From contig DASXNY010000089.1 of the NCBI GenBank assembly GCA_036494715.1, positions 12,890 to 76,889 on the forward strand: 64,000 nucleotides of DNA. The letters are read 5' to 3'. This DNA comes from JAICJR01 sp036494715. GTDB taxonomy: Bacteria; Actinomycetota; Thermoleophilia; Solirubrobacterales; Thermoleophilaceae. This document shows, in pieces, positions 32,386 to 40,979 of this stretch. Each line of letters begins with the position of its first letter. Position 1 is the stretch's first letter. Made by a program: the position numbers and the translations under genes. Below the pieces are notes generated by a model. That model saw only the letters and a list, made by a program, of their open reading frames with translations. It did no database searches and had not been told where the DNA came from.

Positions 32386-33465
32386 CTGACGAGCGCCGCT
32401 GACACCCTGCGCGAAACCCCGCTTCACGACCGACACGCCGCAGCGGGGGCACGGCTCGTTCCATTCGCCGGCTGGGAGATGCCCGTCCAGTACGAGGGCA
32501 TCCGCCAAGAGCACGTCGCCGTGCGCAGGCATGCCGGACTGTTCGACGTTTCCCACATGGGCGAGATCGAGACGAGCGGTCCGGACGCCGAGCGCTTCCT
32601 GCAGCGGCTGCTGTCCAACGACGTGACGAAGATCGCGCCCGACGGCGCGCAGTACTCGGTGCTCTGCCGCGAGGACGGCGGCGTGCTCGACGACCTCTTC
32701 ACCTACCGGCTCGGCCCCGACCATTTCCTGACGGTCACCAACGCCGCCAACCACGAGCGCGACCACGACTGGTTCGCCCGCCACACCGACGGCTTCCACG
32801 TGACGGTGGCCGACGCGGCGCCGCGCTACGCGATGCTCGCGCTGCAGGGGCCCGAGGCCCGCGCGATCCTGGCGCGCCACATCGAGGGTCCCGCGCCCGC
32901 GCGCATGCGCACGACGCGCGCGCGTGTGGCGGGAGTGGACTGCCTCGTGTGCGGCACGGGCTACACGGGCGAGGACGGCGTCGAGCTGCTGATGACACCC
33001 GACGGCGCCGGCGCGGTTTGGGACGCGCTCACCGGCGACGGCGCCACGCCCGCCGGGCTGGGCGCGCGCGACACGCTGCGGCTCGAGGTCTGCTTCGACC
33101 TCTACGGCAACGACCTCTCTGAGGACCGCAACCCGCTCGAGGCCGGGCTGGGCTGGGTCTGCAAGCTCGACACCGACTTCATAGGCGCGGATGCGCTGCG
33201 CGGCTTCGAGCCGACGGAGACGATCGTGCCGTTCGCGTTCACGGGTCCCGGCATCCCGCGCCAGGACAACCCGATCCTCGTCGGCGGCGAGCCCGCCGGA
33301 GTCGTGACGAGCGGGACGATGTCGCCGTGCCTCGAGATCGGCATCGGCATGGGCTACGTGCCCGTGACCGCCGTCGAGCCGGGCACGCAGATCGAGGTGG
33401 ACGTCCGCGGCAAGCTGCGCCCCGCCGAGGTGCGCGAGCGGCCGCTCTATCGGAAGGAGCAGTGA
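32386..33465 (+). CDS. gcvT: Aminomethyltransferase, glycine cleavage T protein
   Basis: GcvT moves the aminomethyl group from the H protein to tetrahydrofolate, releasing ammonia. The N-terminal signature LRETPLHDRHAAAG then LVPFAGWEMPVQYEG lies partly upstream of the first ATG (32479). Between the in-frame TAG at 32371 and that ATG there is no ATG, GTG or TTG; CTG 32386 (or CTG 32407) is the only near-start. From 32386 the protein has 359 residues, the family norm; from 32479 it would have 328 and lack part of the folate domain. Later blocks FDVSHMGEI and YTGEDGVELL are present. First gene of the gcv operon. Confidence 0.9.
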   Translation: MTSAADTLRETPLHDRHAAAGARLVPFAGWEMPVQYEGIRQEHVAVRRHAGLFDVSHMGEIETSGPDAERFLQRLLSNDVTKIAPDGAQYSVLCREDGGVLDDLFTYRLGPDHFLTVTNAANHERDHDWFARHTDGFHVTVADAAPRYAMLALQGPEARAILARHIEGPAPARMRTTRARVAGVDCLVCGTGYTGEDGVELLMTPDGAGAVWDALTGDGATPAGLGARDTLRLEVCFDLYGNDLSEDRNPLEAGLGWVCKLDTDFIGADALRGFEPTETIVPFAFTGPGIPRQDNPILVGGEPAGVVTSGTMSPCLEIGIGMGYVPVTAVEPGTQIEVDVRGKLRPAEVRERPLYRKEQ

Positions 33466-33467
33466 GC

Positions 33468-33857
33468 GTGGCAGAGGAGAGCTACCCCGACGGGCTGCTG
33501 TACCACCCGGAGCACGACTGGGCCAGGGTCGATGGGGACACCGCCACCTTCGGCGTGACCTGGTACGCCCAGGATCAGCTCGGCGAGGTCGTGTTCTTCG
33601 ACCCGCCGGACGTGGGGAGCGAGCTGAAGGCGGGTTCGGCGTACGCGGAGGTCGAGTCCGTGAAGGCCGTGTCCGACGTGTTCGCGCCGATGTCGGGCGA
33701 GGTCACCGAGGTGAACGAGGCGCTGAAGGAGACGCCCGAGAACATCAACAACGATCCCTATGGTGAGGGGTGGATGGTGCGTGTCCGCCTGAGCGATCCC
33801 TCGGAGGGCGACTCGCTGATGGACACCAACGCTTACAAGGAGTCGCTGGGCAGGTAG
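33468..33857 (+). CDS. gcvH: Glycine cleavage H protein
   Basis: GcvH is the lipoylated shuttle of the glycine cleavage system. The 129-residue protein has LLYHPEHDWARVDGD, LGEVVFFDPPDVG and the lipoyl lysine K66 in AEVESVKAVSDV. GTG 33468 is preferred over GTG 33462 because AAGGAG at 33454-33459 is 8 bp away. It lies 2 bp after the gcvT stop. Confidence 0.95.
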   Translation: MAEESYPDGLLYHPEHDWARVDGDTATFGVTWYAQDQLGEVVFFDPPDVGSELKAGSAYAEVESVKAVSDVFAPMSGEVTEVNEALKETPENINNDPYGEGWMVRVRLSDPSEGDSLMDTNAYKESLGR

Positions 33858-33861
33858 TTCG

Positions 33862-35208
33862 ATGAGTCGCTACACCTCTGCAACAGATGCGGACCGCCGC
33901 GAGATGCTTGACGCCATCGGCGTCGGCTCCGTGGAGGAGCTGTTCCGCGATATACCGGAGCCGGTGCGCCAGCGCGAGCCGATCGCGCTGCCCGACGGCA
34001 TGGCCGAGCAGGACGTGTACGAGCACCTGCGGCGGCTCGCGGCGCGCAATCGCAGCGCCGACGACGAGGTCACGTTCGCGGGCGGCGGCATGTACGACCA
34101 CTACGTGCCGGCGCTGATCGACTCGATCCTCCAGCGCTCCGAGTTCCTGACGCCCTACACGCCGTACCAGCCCGAGATCTCGCAGGGCGGGCTGCAGTCG
34201 ATGTTCGAGTTCCAGACCGCGATCTCGGAGCTCACCGGGCTGCCGGTGGCGAACGCGTCCCTGTACGAGGGGCCGTCGTCGGTGGCCTCGGCCGGCTACA
34301 TGGCCAAGCTCGACAACGGCCGTCGCAAGTTCGTGGTCTCGCGCGGCGTGCACCCGAATTCGCGCGAGACGCTCTCGACCTACTCCGTGGGCTTCGGCTC
34401 GACGGTGGTCGAGGTGCCGCTCGATGAGCGCGGCGCCACCGACCTGCAGGCGCTCGCGGACGCGGTCGATGACGACACCTCCGCGGTAATCCTGCAACAG
34501 CCCAACTTCCTCGGCACTGTCGAGGACCTCGGGCCGCTGGCGGAGGCGGCCAAGCGCACCGGCGCGGTGCTCGTGTGCGCGGTCGATCCGCTCACGCTCG
34601 GCATCCTGCGCCCGCCGGGCGACTTCGGCGTCGACGTGGCCGTGGGCGAGGGGCAGTCGCTCGGCAACCGGCTCGACTTCGGCGGTCCGTCGTTCGGATT
34701 CTTCGCCGCCGACGAGCGCTACATCCGCCGCATGCCCGGCCGCATCGCCGGCGAGACGGTGGACGTGGACGGCAAGCGCGGCTTCGTGCTCACCCTCCAG
34801 ACGCGCGAGCAGCACATCCGGCGCGAGAAGGCCACGCACAACATCTGCACCGCGCAGGCGCTCAACGCGCTCGCGGGTGTGATCTACCTGTCGTGGCTCG
34901 GCAAGCAGGGCATCGTCGAGCTCGGCGAGCTGATGCTCCGGCGCACCGCCTATGCGCGCGAGGCGCTCGGCGCGGAGCTGGTCAATCCCGGCCCCGTCGT
35001 GCGCGAGTTCGCCATCCGCCTGCCCAACCTCGACGAGGTGTGCGAGCGGGCGCGCGCCGCGGGCATCAATCCGGGGCACAGGCTGCGCTACTACTACCCC
35101 GAGTACGACGACTGTCTGCTCGTCGCCATCACCGAGCGGCGGACGCGCCGGGATATCGACCGGCTCGCGGCGATCGTGCGTGGCGTGCGCGAGGAGGTGC
35201 ACGCGTGA
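33862..35208 (+). CDS. gcvPA: Glycine dehydrogenase (decarboxylating) subunit 1
   Basis: This is the N-terminal half of the two-subunit P protein, which decarboxylates glycine with PLP. The 448-residue protein shows FAGGGMYDHYVPALID, TPYTPYQPEISQGGLQSMFEFQ and ISELTGLPVANASLYEG. It lacks the PLP lysine, which is in subunit 2. Its stop overlaps the gcvPB GTG. The split PA/PB form is widespread in Gram-positives and thermophiles. Confidence 0.95.
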   Translation: MSRYTSATDADRREMLDAIGVGSVEELFRDIPEPVRQREPIALPDGMAEQDVYEHLRRLAARNRSADDEVTFAGGGMYDHYVPALIDSILQRSEFLTPYTPYQPEISQGGLQSMFEFQTAISELTGLPVANASLYEGPSSVASAGYMAKLDNGRRKFVVSRGVHPNSRETLSTYSVGFGSTVVEVPLDERGATDLQALADAVDDDTSAVILQQPNFLGTVEDLGPLAEAAKRTGAVLVCAVDPLTLGILRPPGDFGVDVAVGEGQSLGNRLDFGGPSFGFFAADERYIRRMPGRIAGETVDVDGKRGFVLTLQTREQHIRREKATHNICTAQALNALAGVIYLSWLGKQGIVELGELMLRRTAYAREALGAELVNPGPVVREFAIRLPNLDEVCERARAAGINPGHRLRYYYPEYDDCLLVAITERRTRRDIDRLAAIVRGVREEVHA

Positions 35209-36713
35209 TCGGCGGCGACCCGACGGTGACGATCTTCGAGAAGTCGCGTGAGGGGCGGCGGGCCTTCGTCGCACCCGAGCTCGACGTGCCCGAGGTGGCG
35301 GTGGCTGAGCTGCTGCCGGCGGATGCGATCCGCTCCGAGCCGCCCGAGCTGCCGGAGATCTCCGAGCCGGAGATCGTGCGCCACTACAACAACCTCTCGA
35401 AGAAGAACTTCGACCTCGACACGGGCTTCTACCCGCTCGGGTCGTGCACGATGAAGCACAACCCGAAGCTGAACGAGCGCGTGGCGGCGCTGCCCGGCTT
35501 CTCGCGGCTGCACCCGCTGCAGGAGCCGAAGTGGGCGCAGGGCGCGCTCGAGCTGATGTGGAACCTCCAGCGCGCGCTCGGCGAGGTGGCGGGGCTGCCG
35601 CACGTGTCGCTCCAGCCGAGCGCGGGCTCGCACGGGGAGCTGGCGGGGCTGCTGCTCACGCGCGCCTATCACCAGGACCGCGGCGAGCAGCGCACCAAGG
35701 TGCTCACGCCCGACACCGCGCACGGCACCAACCCGGCAACAGTGACGATGTCCGGCTTCGACGTGGTGAAGGTGGGCACCGCGGCCGACGGTGGCGTCGA
35801 CCTCGACGACCTGCGTGACAAGGCCGGCGACGACACGGCGTGTCTGATGCTCACCAACCCCAACACGCTCGGCCTCTTCGACCGCAACATCGAGGAGATC
35901 GCCCGGATCGTGCACGAGGCGGGCGCGACCTTGTACTACGACGGCGCGAACCTGAACGCGGTGATGGGAGTGTCGCGGCCGGGCGACATGGGCTTCGACA
36001 TCGTGCATTTCAACCTGCACAAGACGTTCACGCAGCCGCACGGCGGCGGCGGTCCCGGCGCGGGCCCGATTGCGGTGTCCGAGCGCATCGAGCCGTTCCT
36101 GCCGCGGCCGCAGGTCGTGCGCCGTGAGCAGGGCTCGAACGGGCATCCCGAGCCGTTCTTCGACCTCGACTTCGAGCGGCCGGGGTCGATCGGCCGGCTG
36201 CGCGGCTTCCAGGGCAACTTCGGCGTGTTCGTGCGCGCGTACGCCTACATCTGCTCGGTCGGCGGCGACGGGCTCAAGGACGTGTCCGAGACCGCCGTGC
36301 TCAACGCCAACTACCTGCGTGCGCGGCTGGCGGAGCCCGGTATCGGCGAGTACCTGCCGATCGCGTTCGATCGCCTCTGCATGCACGAGTTCGTGCTCTC
36401 CGGCCGCGGCGCGCGCGACCAGCTCGGCATCAAGACGCTCGACATCGCCAAGCGGCTGCTCGACCACAAGGTGCACCCGCCGACCGTCTACTTCCCGCTG
36501 CTCGTGGACGAGGCGCTGATGATCGAGCCGACCGAGACCGAGACGAAGGAGCGCCTCGACGGCTTCGCCGACGCCATCCGCGACATCCTCGAGGAGGCCA
36601 AGGAAGACCCGGAGATCGCGCGCAACGCGCCCTATTCGACGCCGGTGCGCCGCCTCGACGAGGCGCGCGCGGCGAAGCATCCGATCGTGCGCCAGCCGGC
36701 TGACCGCGATTGA
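35205..36713 (+). CDS. gcvPB: Glycine dehydrogenase (decarboxylating) subunit 2
   Basis: This is the PLP-binding half of the P protein. The 502-residue product has GFYPLGSCTMKHNPK, SLQPSAGSHGELAGL, TAHGTNPATVTMSGF and the PLP lysine K273 in FNLHKTFTQPHGGGGPG. GTG 35205 overlaps gcvPA. Its TGA overlaps the trpS ATG by one base, so trpS is coupled to the gcv operon. Lipoamide dehydrogenase (L protein) is not in the window. Confidence 0.95.
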   Translation: MIGGDPTVTIFEKSREGRRAFVAPELDVPEVAVAELLPADAIRSEPPELPEISEPEIVRHYNNLSKKNFDLDTGFYPLGSCTMKHNPKLNERVAALPGFSRLHPLQEPKWAQGALELMWNLQRALGEVAGLPHVSLQPSAGSHGELAGLLLTRAYHQDRGEQRTKVLTPDTAHGTNPATVTMSGFDVVKVGTAADGGVDLDDLRDKAGDDTACLMLTNPNTLGLFDRNIEEIARIVHEAGATLYYDGANLNAVMGVSRPGDMGFDIVHFNLHKTFTQPHGGGGPGAGPIAVSERIEPFLPRPQVVRREQGSNGHPEPFFDLDFERPGSIGRLRGFQGNFGVFVRAYAYICSVGGDGLKDVSETAVLNANYLRARLAEPGIGEYLPIAFDRLCMHEFVLSGRGARDQLGIKTLDIAKRLLDHKVHPPTVYFPLLVDEALMIEPTETETKERLDGFADAIRDILEEAKEDPEIARNAPYSTPVRRLDEARAAKHPIVRQPADRD

Positions 36714-37699
36714 TGCGTACGTTCAGCGGCATCCAGCCAACAGGCAGCAAGCACCTCGGCAACTTCATCGGGGCGATCCGCGGCTGGGTCGAGGGTCAGG
36801 AGCGTGGCGAGGCGATCTACTGCATCGTCGATCTGCACGCGATCACGGTCCCCTATGACCCGAAGTCGCTGCGCGAGACGGTGCTCGACGCGACCGCGCT
36901 CCTGCTTGCGGCCGGCCTCGACCCCGAGCGCTGCATCCTCTTCCGCCAGAGCGACGTGCCGGAGCACACGGAGCTGACCTGGCTGCTCTCGGCGGTCACC
37001 GCCTACGGCGACCTGACGCGGATGACCCAGTTCAAGGAGAAGTCCGCCCAGCAGCGCGAGCTCGTGTCCGCGGGCATCTTCATCTACCCGATGCTCCAGG
37101 CCGCCGACATCCTGGCCTACAACGCCGACGAGGTGCCTGTGGGCGACGACCAGCGCCAGCATCTGGAGCTCGCCCGCGATGTGGCACAGCGCTTCAACGC
37201 GCGCTTCGGTGACACGTTCGTGGTGCCCGAGCACCGCATCCCAAGTGTCGGCGCGCGGATCATGGATCTCCAGGAGCCGACGCGGAAGATGTCGACCACC
37301 GCGGAGAGCGACGCCGGCGTGATCCGGGTGCTCGACGACCCGAACACCGTGGTCAAGAAGATCAAGAGCGCCGTGACCGACTCCGGCTCGGACGTCGTCC
37401 GCTCGCCCGACAAGCCGGGCGTTACGAACCTGATCGACATCCTGTCGGTGGTCCGCGGGGTGAGTCCCGGTGAGGTCGAAAGCGAGTTCGACGGCTCGGG
37501 CTACGGGCACTTCAAGCAGGCGGTTGCCGACGCCGTGGTGGACTACCTCGCCCCGGTCCGCGAGCGCTACGAGGAGCTGCGCCCCGACGAGCAGCAGCTC
37601 CACGCGATCCTCCATGCGGGGGCGGAGAAGGCCCACGCGATCGCCCATCAGACCGTCGCCATCGCCCGCGATCGCATGGGCGTCGGGCCGCCCTCGTAA
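36713..37699 (+). CDS. trpS: Tryptophanyl-tRNA synthetase
   Basis: TrpRS charges tRNA-Trp. The 328-residue class Ic enzyme has FSGIQPTGSKHLGNFIG (HLGN is the HIGH-box, 14-17), YPMLQAADILAYNADEVPVGDDQRQHLE and the KMSKS-like KMSTT (192-196). ATG 36713 is chosen over TTG 36710; it overlaps the gcvPB stop as TGATG. It is close to the bacterial norm of about 330 residues. Confidence 0.95.
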   Translation: MRTFSGIQPTGSKHLGNFIGAIRGWVEGQERGEAIYCIVDLHAITVPYDPKSLRETVLDATALLLAAGLDPERCILFRQSDVPEHTELTWLLSAVTAYGDLTRMTQFKEKSAQQRELVSAGIFIYPMLQAADILAYNADEVPVGDDQRQHLELARDVAQRFNARFGDTFVVPEHRIPSVGARIMDLQEPTRKMSTTAESDAGVIRVLDDPNTVVKKIKSAVTDSGSDVVRSPDKPGVTNLIDILSVVRGVSPGEVESEFDGSGYGHFKQAVADAVVDYLAPVRERYEELRPDEQQLHAILHAGAEKAHAIAHQTVAIARDRMGVGPPS

Positions 37700-37709
37700 C
37701 CTGTCGCCG

Positions 37710-38432
37710 ATGGCGGTGCTCTCGCTCGACCTCGACCTGGAGGTCTTCCAGGGTCCCTTCGACCTGTTGCTCACGCTCGTGCTCAAGGAGGAGGTCGACC
37801 TGCTCGAGGTGGACCTGGCGGAGATCGTGCTCGCCTACGTCGCGCACCTCGAGAGCGCCGGCGAGCTCGACCTCGAGGCCGCCACTGAGTTCCTGGTCCT
37901 GATCGCGGCGCTGCTCGAGCTCAAGTCGCGGCTGATCCTGCCGCGCGAGGAAGAGGAGGAGATCGACCTCGACCGCGCCGAGGCTGCCGACGAGCTGCTC
38001 GCCCGCATGCTCGAGTACGCGCGCTACCGGCGCGCTGCGAGCTTCCTGCGCGAGCGGATCGAGGCCGAGTCCGGCTTCCGCTACCGCTCCGCGCCGCTCC
38101 CGAAGGAGCTGCGGCGGGTGTCGGTGGAGCTCGCGGAGAAGTCCTACGAGCCGGTGGCCCTGGCGAAGGCGATCGGCGGCCTGCTGCGGATACCCGAGCC
38201 GATCTCGCTCCAGCACGTCGCGATGCCGACCGTGTCGGTGGAGCAGCGGCTCTCGCACCTGCGCTCGCTGCTGTCGGGGCGTGGCCGGTTCACGTTCGAC
38301 GAGGCGGTGCAGGGAGCGGATCGCGTGACCGAGGCGATCACGCTGTTCGCGCTGCTCGAGCTCTACAAGAAGGGGGAAGCCACGTGGGAGCAGTCGGAGT
38401 CGTTCGGCCCGATAGTGGTGAATGCGCGATGA
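37710..38432 (+). CDS. scpA: Segregation and condensation protein ScpA
   Basis: ScpA is the kleisin of the SMC-ScpAB condensin. The 240-residue protein starts with LEVFQGPFDLLLTLVLKEEVDLLEVDLAEI and has ATEFLVLIAALLELKSRLILP, then the C-terminal winged helix FTFDEAVQGADRVTEAITLFALLELYK. ATG 37710. Its stop overlaps the scpB ATG. SMC is not in the window. Confidence 0.94.
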   Translation: MAVLSLDLDLEVFQGPFDLLLTLVLKEEVDLLEVDLAEIVLAYVAHLESAGELDLEAATEFLVLIAALLELKSRLILPREEEEEIDLDRAEAADELLARMLEYARYRRAASFLRERIEAESGFRYRSAPLPKELRRVSVELAEKSYEPVALAKAIGGLLRIPEPISLQHVAMPTVSVEQRLSHLRSLLSGRGRFTFDEAVQGADRVTEAITLFALLELYKKGEATWEQSESFGPIVVNAR

Positions 38433-39004
38433 ACGAGCTGCCGCGCATCGTCGAGGCGCTGCTGTTCCTGTCCCCGGAGCCGCTGTCCGTGGAGACACTC
38501 GCCGACGCCTGCGAGGCGGGCGAGGGCGAGGTGGTGGAGGCGCTCGCGCGGCTGCGCGAGCACTATGCGGAGGGCTGGCGCGGCGTGGTGCTGCGCGAGC
38601 TGGCCGGCGGCTTCACGCTCGCCACGGACCCGGTCGCCGAGCACGCGGCGCGCAGGCTGCTCGCGCGCCCGCGCACCCCGCCGCTCACGCAGGCGCAGGC
38701 CGAGTGCATGGCGATCGTCGCCTACCTCCAGCCGGTGTCGCGCCCCGAGATCGCGCGCATCCGCGGCGTGGCGTCGGAGTCCGCGGTGGGCACGCTGCTC
38801 GAGCGCGGGCTGATCGAGGAGTCCGGCCGCTCGCAGTTCGGCGCGGTGCTCTACCGCTCCACCGAGCTGTTCCAGCGGCTGTTCGGCCTGAACGGGCTCG
38901 ACGAGCTGCCCGACGTCGCGGCCTTCGACCCCACTCCCGACGAGGAGGGCGAGATCCGCGAACGTCTCCTCAAGGCCGGGGAGCAGCGCACAGGACCCGG
39001 CTAG
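38429..39004 (+). CDS. scpB: Segregation and condensation protein ScpB
   Basis: ScpB forms a dimer of winged-helix pairs that binds ScpA. The 191-residue protein has IVEALLFLSPEPLSVETLADAC, TQAQAECMAIVAYLQPVSRPEIARIRG and LIEESGRSQFGAVLYRSTELFQRLFGL. It overlaps scpA by 4 bp (ATGA). The deacetylase gene starts one base after its stop. Confidence 0.94.
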   Translation: MNELPRIVEALLFLSPEPLSVETLADACEAGEGEVVEALARLREHYAEGWRGVVLRELAGGFTLATDPVAEHAARRLLARPRTPPLTQAQAECMAIVAYLQPVSRPEIARIRGVASESAVGTLLERGLIEESGRSQFGAVLYRSTELFQRLFGLNGLDELPDVAAFDPTPDEEGEIRERLLKAGEQRTGPG

Positions 39005-39667
39005 ATGCCCTCCTTCCGCGAGATGCGGGAGACGTTCGACCTGTGGGAGCGGTTTCCCGCGCTCGAGCGCGCGGAGGCGGGCAGCGGGCGGATCGCGCTC
39101 ACGTTCGACGACGGGCCGGATCCGGATGCCACCCCGGCGGTGCTCGACGCGCTCGACGCGATCGGCGCCCAGGCCACCTTCTTCATGCTCGGCGAGCAGC
39201 TCATGCGCCACCAGGACATCGGGCGCGATGTGGTGGGGCGCGGACACGAGGTGGCTCTGCACGGCTTCGGGCACGAGCACCACGAGCAGCTCAGCCCGCA
39301 GCAGGCGCGCGACGACCTCGCCCGCGGGCTCGGCGCGCTCGAGGCGGCCACGGGGCGGCGGCCGCGCTGGTACCGGCCGCCCTACGGCCGCTGCAGCGAG
39401 CACTCGTACGCGGCCTGCTCGCGGCTCGAGCTGAGGCCGGCCTACTGGTCGGCGTGGGGAGCTGACTGGGACCCGCTCATGCCCGCGCGGATCGCGGACT
39501 TGGCGGGGCGCGATCTGGCCGACGGCGTGATCGTGCTCCTGCACGACTCAGCGCGCTACGCCGACCGCGACAGCGCACAGCCCACCGCCGAGGCGCTCGC
39601 CCCGTTGGCGGAGCGAGCGCGCGCGGCCGGACTGGGCTTCGCGACCCTCGCCGAGCTGGCGGCCTGA
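39005..39667 (+). CDS. Polysaccharide deacetylase-family protein (NodB homology)
   Basis: The 220-residue protein has the NodB motifs: TFDDGPDPDATP (motif 1), HGFGHEHHEQL in place of HSxxH (motif 2), RWYRPPYGRCS (motif 3), WGADWDP (motif 4) and VIVLLHD (motif 5). Substrate could be peptidoglycan, another glycan or a small amide. No signal peptide is visible, so a cytoplasmic substrate is possible. It begins directly after scpB and may share its transcript. Confidence 0.85.
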   Translation: MPSFREMRETFDLWERFPALERAEAGSGRIALTFDDGPDPDATPAVLDALDAIGAQATFFMLGEQLMRHQDIGRDVVGRGHEVALHGFGHEHHEQLSPQQARDDLARGLGALEAATGRRPRWYRPPYGRCSEHSYAACSRLELRPAYWSAWGADWDPLMPARIADLAGRDLADGVIVLLHDSARYADRDSAQPTAEALAPLAERARAAGLGFATLAELAA

Positions 39668-39681
39668 GCCGGCGCCCGTCG

Positions 39682-39975
39682 CTAGAACGCCGAGCGCGGG
39701 CGAAGCGCCAGGCGCTTCAGCAGGCTCGGACGCTCGTAGCGCTGGATGCGGGCGGCGTGGACGTCGAGCAGCTCGAGCAGGTCGGCGCTCCCGAAGAACG
39801 GATCTGCGATCGAGTTGCCGCCGTGGATCGAGCGGACGGCCCGCACCTGGCCCTCCACCTCGGCCACGAGCAGCGGCGAGCTCGGCACGCGCGCGCTGTC
39901 AAGCGCGGCGACCCGCAGCACGCCCGGCTCCTCCGGGTGGGCCCTTCTGATGGTGATGGTGGATGCAGTTCTCAT
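39682..39975 (-). CDS. Small GNAT-like fragment protein
   Basis: From ATG 39975 the product has 97 residues: TITIRRAHPEEPGVLRVAAL then PLLVAEVEGQVRAVRSIHGGNSIADPFFGSADL. The start resembles the first half of a GNAT acetyltransferase (beta strand, helix, then VAEVDG-like strands) but stops before the acetyl-CoA loop. Such short proteins recur in actinobacteria, so this is more likely a family of its own than a recent truncation. Convergent with the deacetylase, divergent from lysR. Confidence 0.65.
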   Translation of the reverse strand: MRTASTITIRRAHPEEPGVLRVAALDSARVPSSPLLVAEVEGQVRAVRSIHGGNSIADPFFGSADLLELLDVHAARIQRYERPSLLKRLALRPRSAF

Positions 39976-40028
39976 GACAGCCAGGATCCCACCCGGCACC
40001 CATCAGGTCAAATGACAGATCGGCTTGG

Positions 40029-40048
40029 AAGCGATAAGGTTCGCTTAT
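40029..40048. promoter_or_regulatory. LysR-type operator overlapping the lysR start
   Basis: AAGCGA (40029-40034) and TCGCTT (40041-40046) form a perfect inverted repeat; within it ATAAG-N5-CTTAT (40034-40048) has the T-N11-A form of LysR-type boxes. It runs into ATG 40047, suited to autorepression. Confidence 0.5.
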
Positions 40049-40979
40049 GCTTGATGTTCGCCGTATGAGGGTGCTCCGAGAGGTCGCGACGCACGGCTCG
40101 TTCTCCGCGGCCGCCGAGGCGCTCTCCTACACGCAGTCCGCTGTTTCCCAACAGATAGCCGCCCTCGAGCGCGAGGCCGGCACCAAGCTCGTCGAGCGCA
40201 GCGCCCGCGGGATCCGGCTCACCGACGCGGGCGAGGCGCTTGTGCGCCACACCGAGTCCGTGCTCGCGAACCTGGCCGAGGCCGAGGCCGAGCTCGAGGC
40301 GTTGGCCGGCGTGCGCGGCGGCCGCGTGCGGATCGCGTCGTTCCCATCGGCGGGCTCGGCGATCGTGCCGCAGGCGATCGCGAACTTCCGCAGCCGCCAC
40401 CCCGGCGTCGAGCTCAACCTGAGCGAGGCGGAGCCGCAGGACTCGCTGCCGCGGCTGCGCGCCGGAGAGCTCGACATCGCGCTCACCTACACGCCCAGCC
40501 TCTTCAGCGACGAGTCGCTCAGCGGCCTCGACAGCGAGGACCTGCTCGACGACCTGTTCTACGCCGTGCTCCCGGTCGGCCACCCCCTGACGGCGAAGCC
40601 CAAGCTGCGTCTGAAGGATCTGTCAGCCGACGCCTGGGTCACGGGCACCGACGCCTGCCCGTGCACCGGTCAGGTGCAGTGGGCCTGCACCGGCGCGGGC
40701 TTCGAGCCGCACGTGGCCTTCGAGAGCGACGACTTCGCCACCGTCCAGGGGCTCGTCGCGGCGGGTGTCGGCGTCGCGCTGATTCCGGACCTCGGCTTCG
40801 CCACCGTCCGCGACGACATCGTCATCCGTGAGCTCGCGGGGGCAAAGCTGTCGCGGACCGTGCAGGCGGCGACGCTGCCGGGCTACCGCTCGCCCGCCAC
40901 TGCGGCGATGCTCGAGGTGCTGCGCGAGACCGCGCGCACCTACCGTTCCGCGCGCGTCGAGCTCGCCGTGGCCTCGTGA
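40047..40979 (+). CDS. LysR-family transcriptional regulator
   Basis: The 310-residue protein has an N-terminal winged HTH (MLDVRRMRVLREVATHGSFSAAAEALSYT read in two parts; SYTQSAVSQQIAALEREAG) and a substrate-binding domain with FPSAGSAIVPQAIANFRSRHPGVEL. A Cys-containing loop, TDACPCTGQVQWAC, is unusual and could sense redox or metal. Its stop overlaps the GTG of a DMT exporter, which it probably controls. Confidence 0.9.
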   Translation: MLDVRRMRVLREVATHGSFSAAAEALSYTQSAVSQQIAALEREAGTKLVERSARGIRLTDAGEALVRHTESVLANLAEAEAELEALAGVRGGRVRIASFPSAGSAIVPQAIANFRSRHPGVELNLSEAEPQDSLPRLRAGELDIALTYTPSLFSDESLSGLDSEDLLDDLFYAVLPVGHPLTAKPKLRLKDLSADAWVTGTDACPCTGQVQWACTGAGFEPHVAFESDDFATVQGLVAAGVGVALIPDLGFATVRDDIVIRELAGAKLSRTVQAATLPGYRSPATAAMLEVLRETARTYRSARVELAVAS

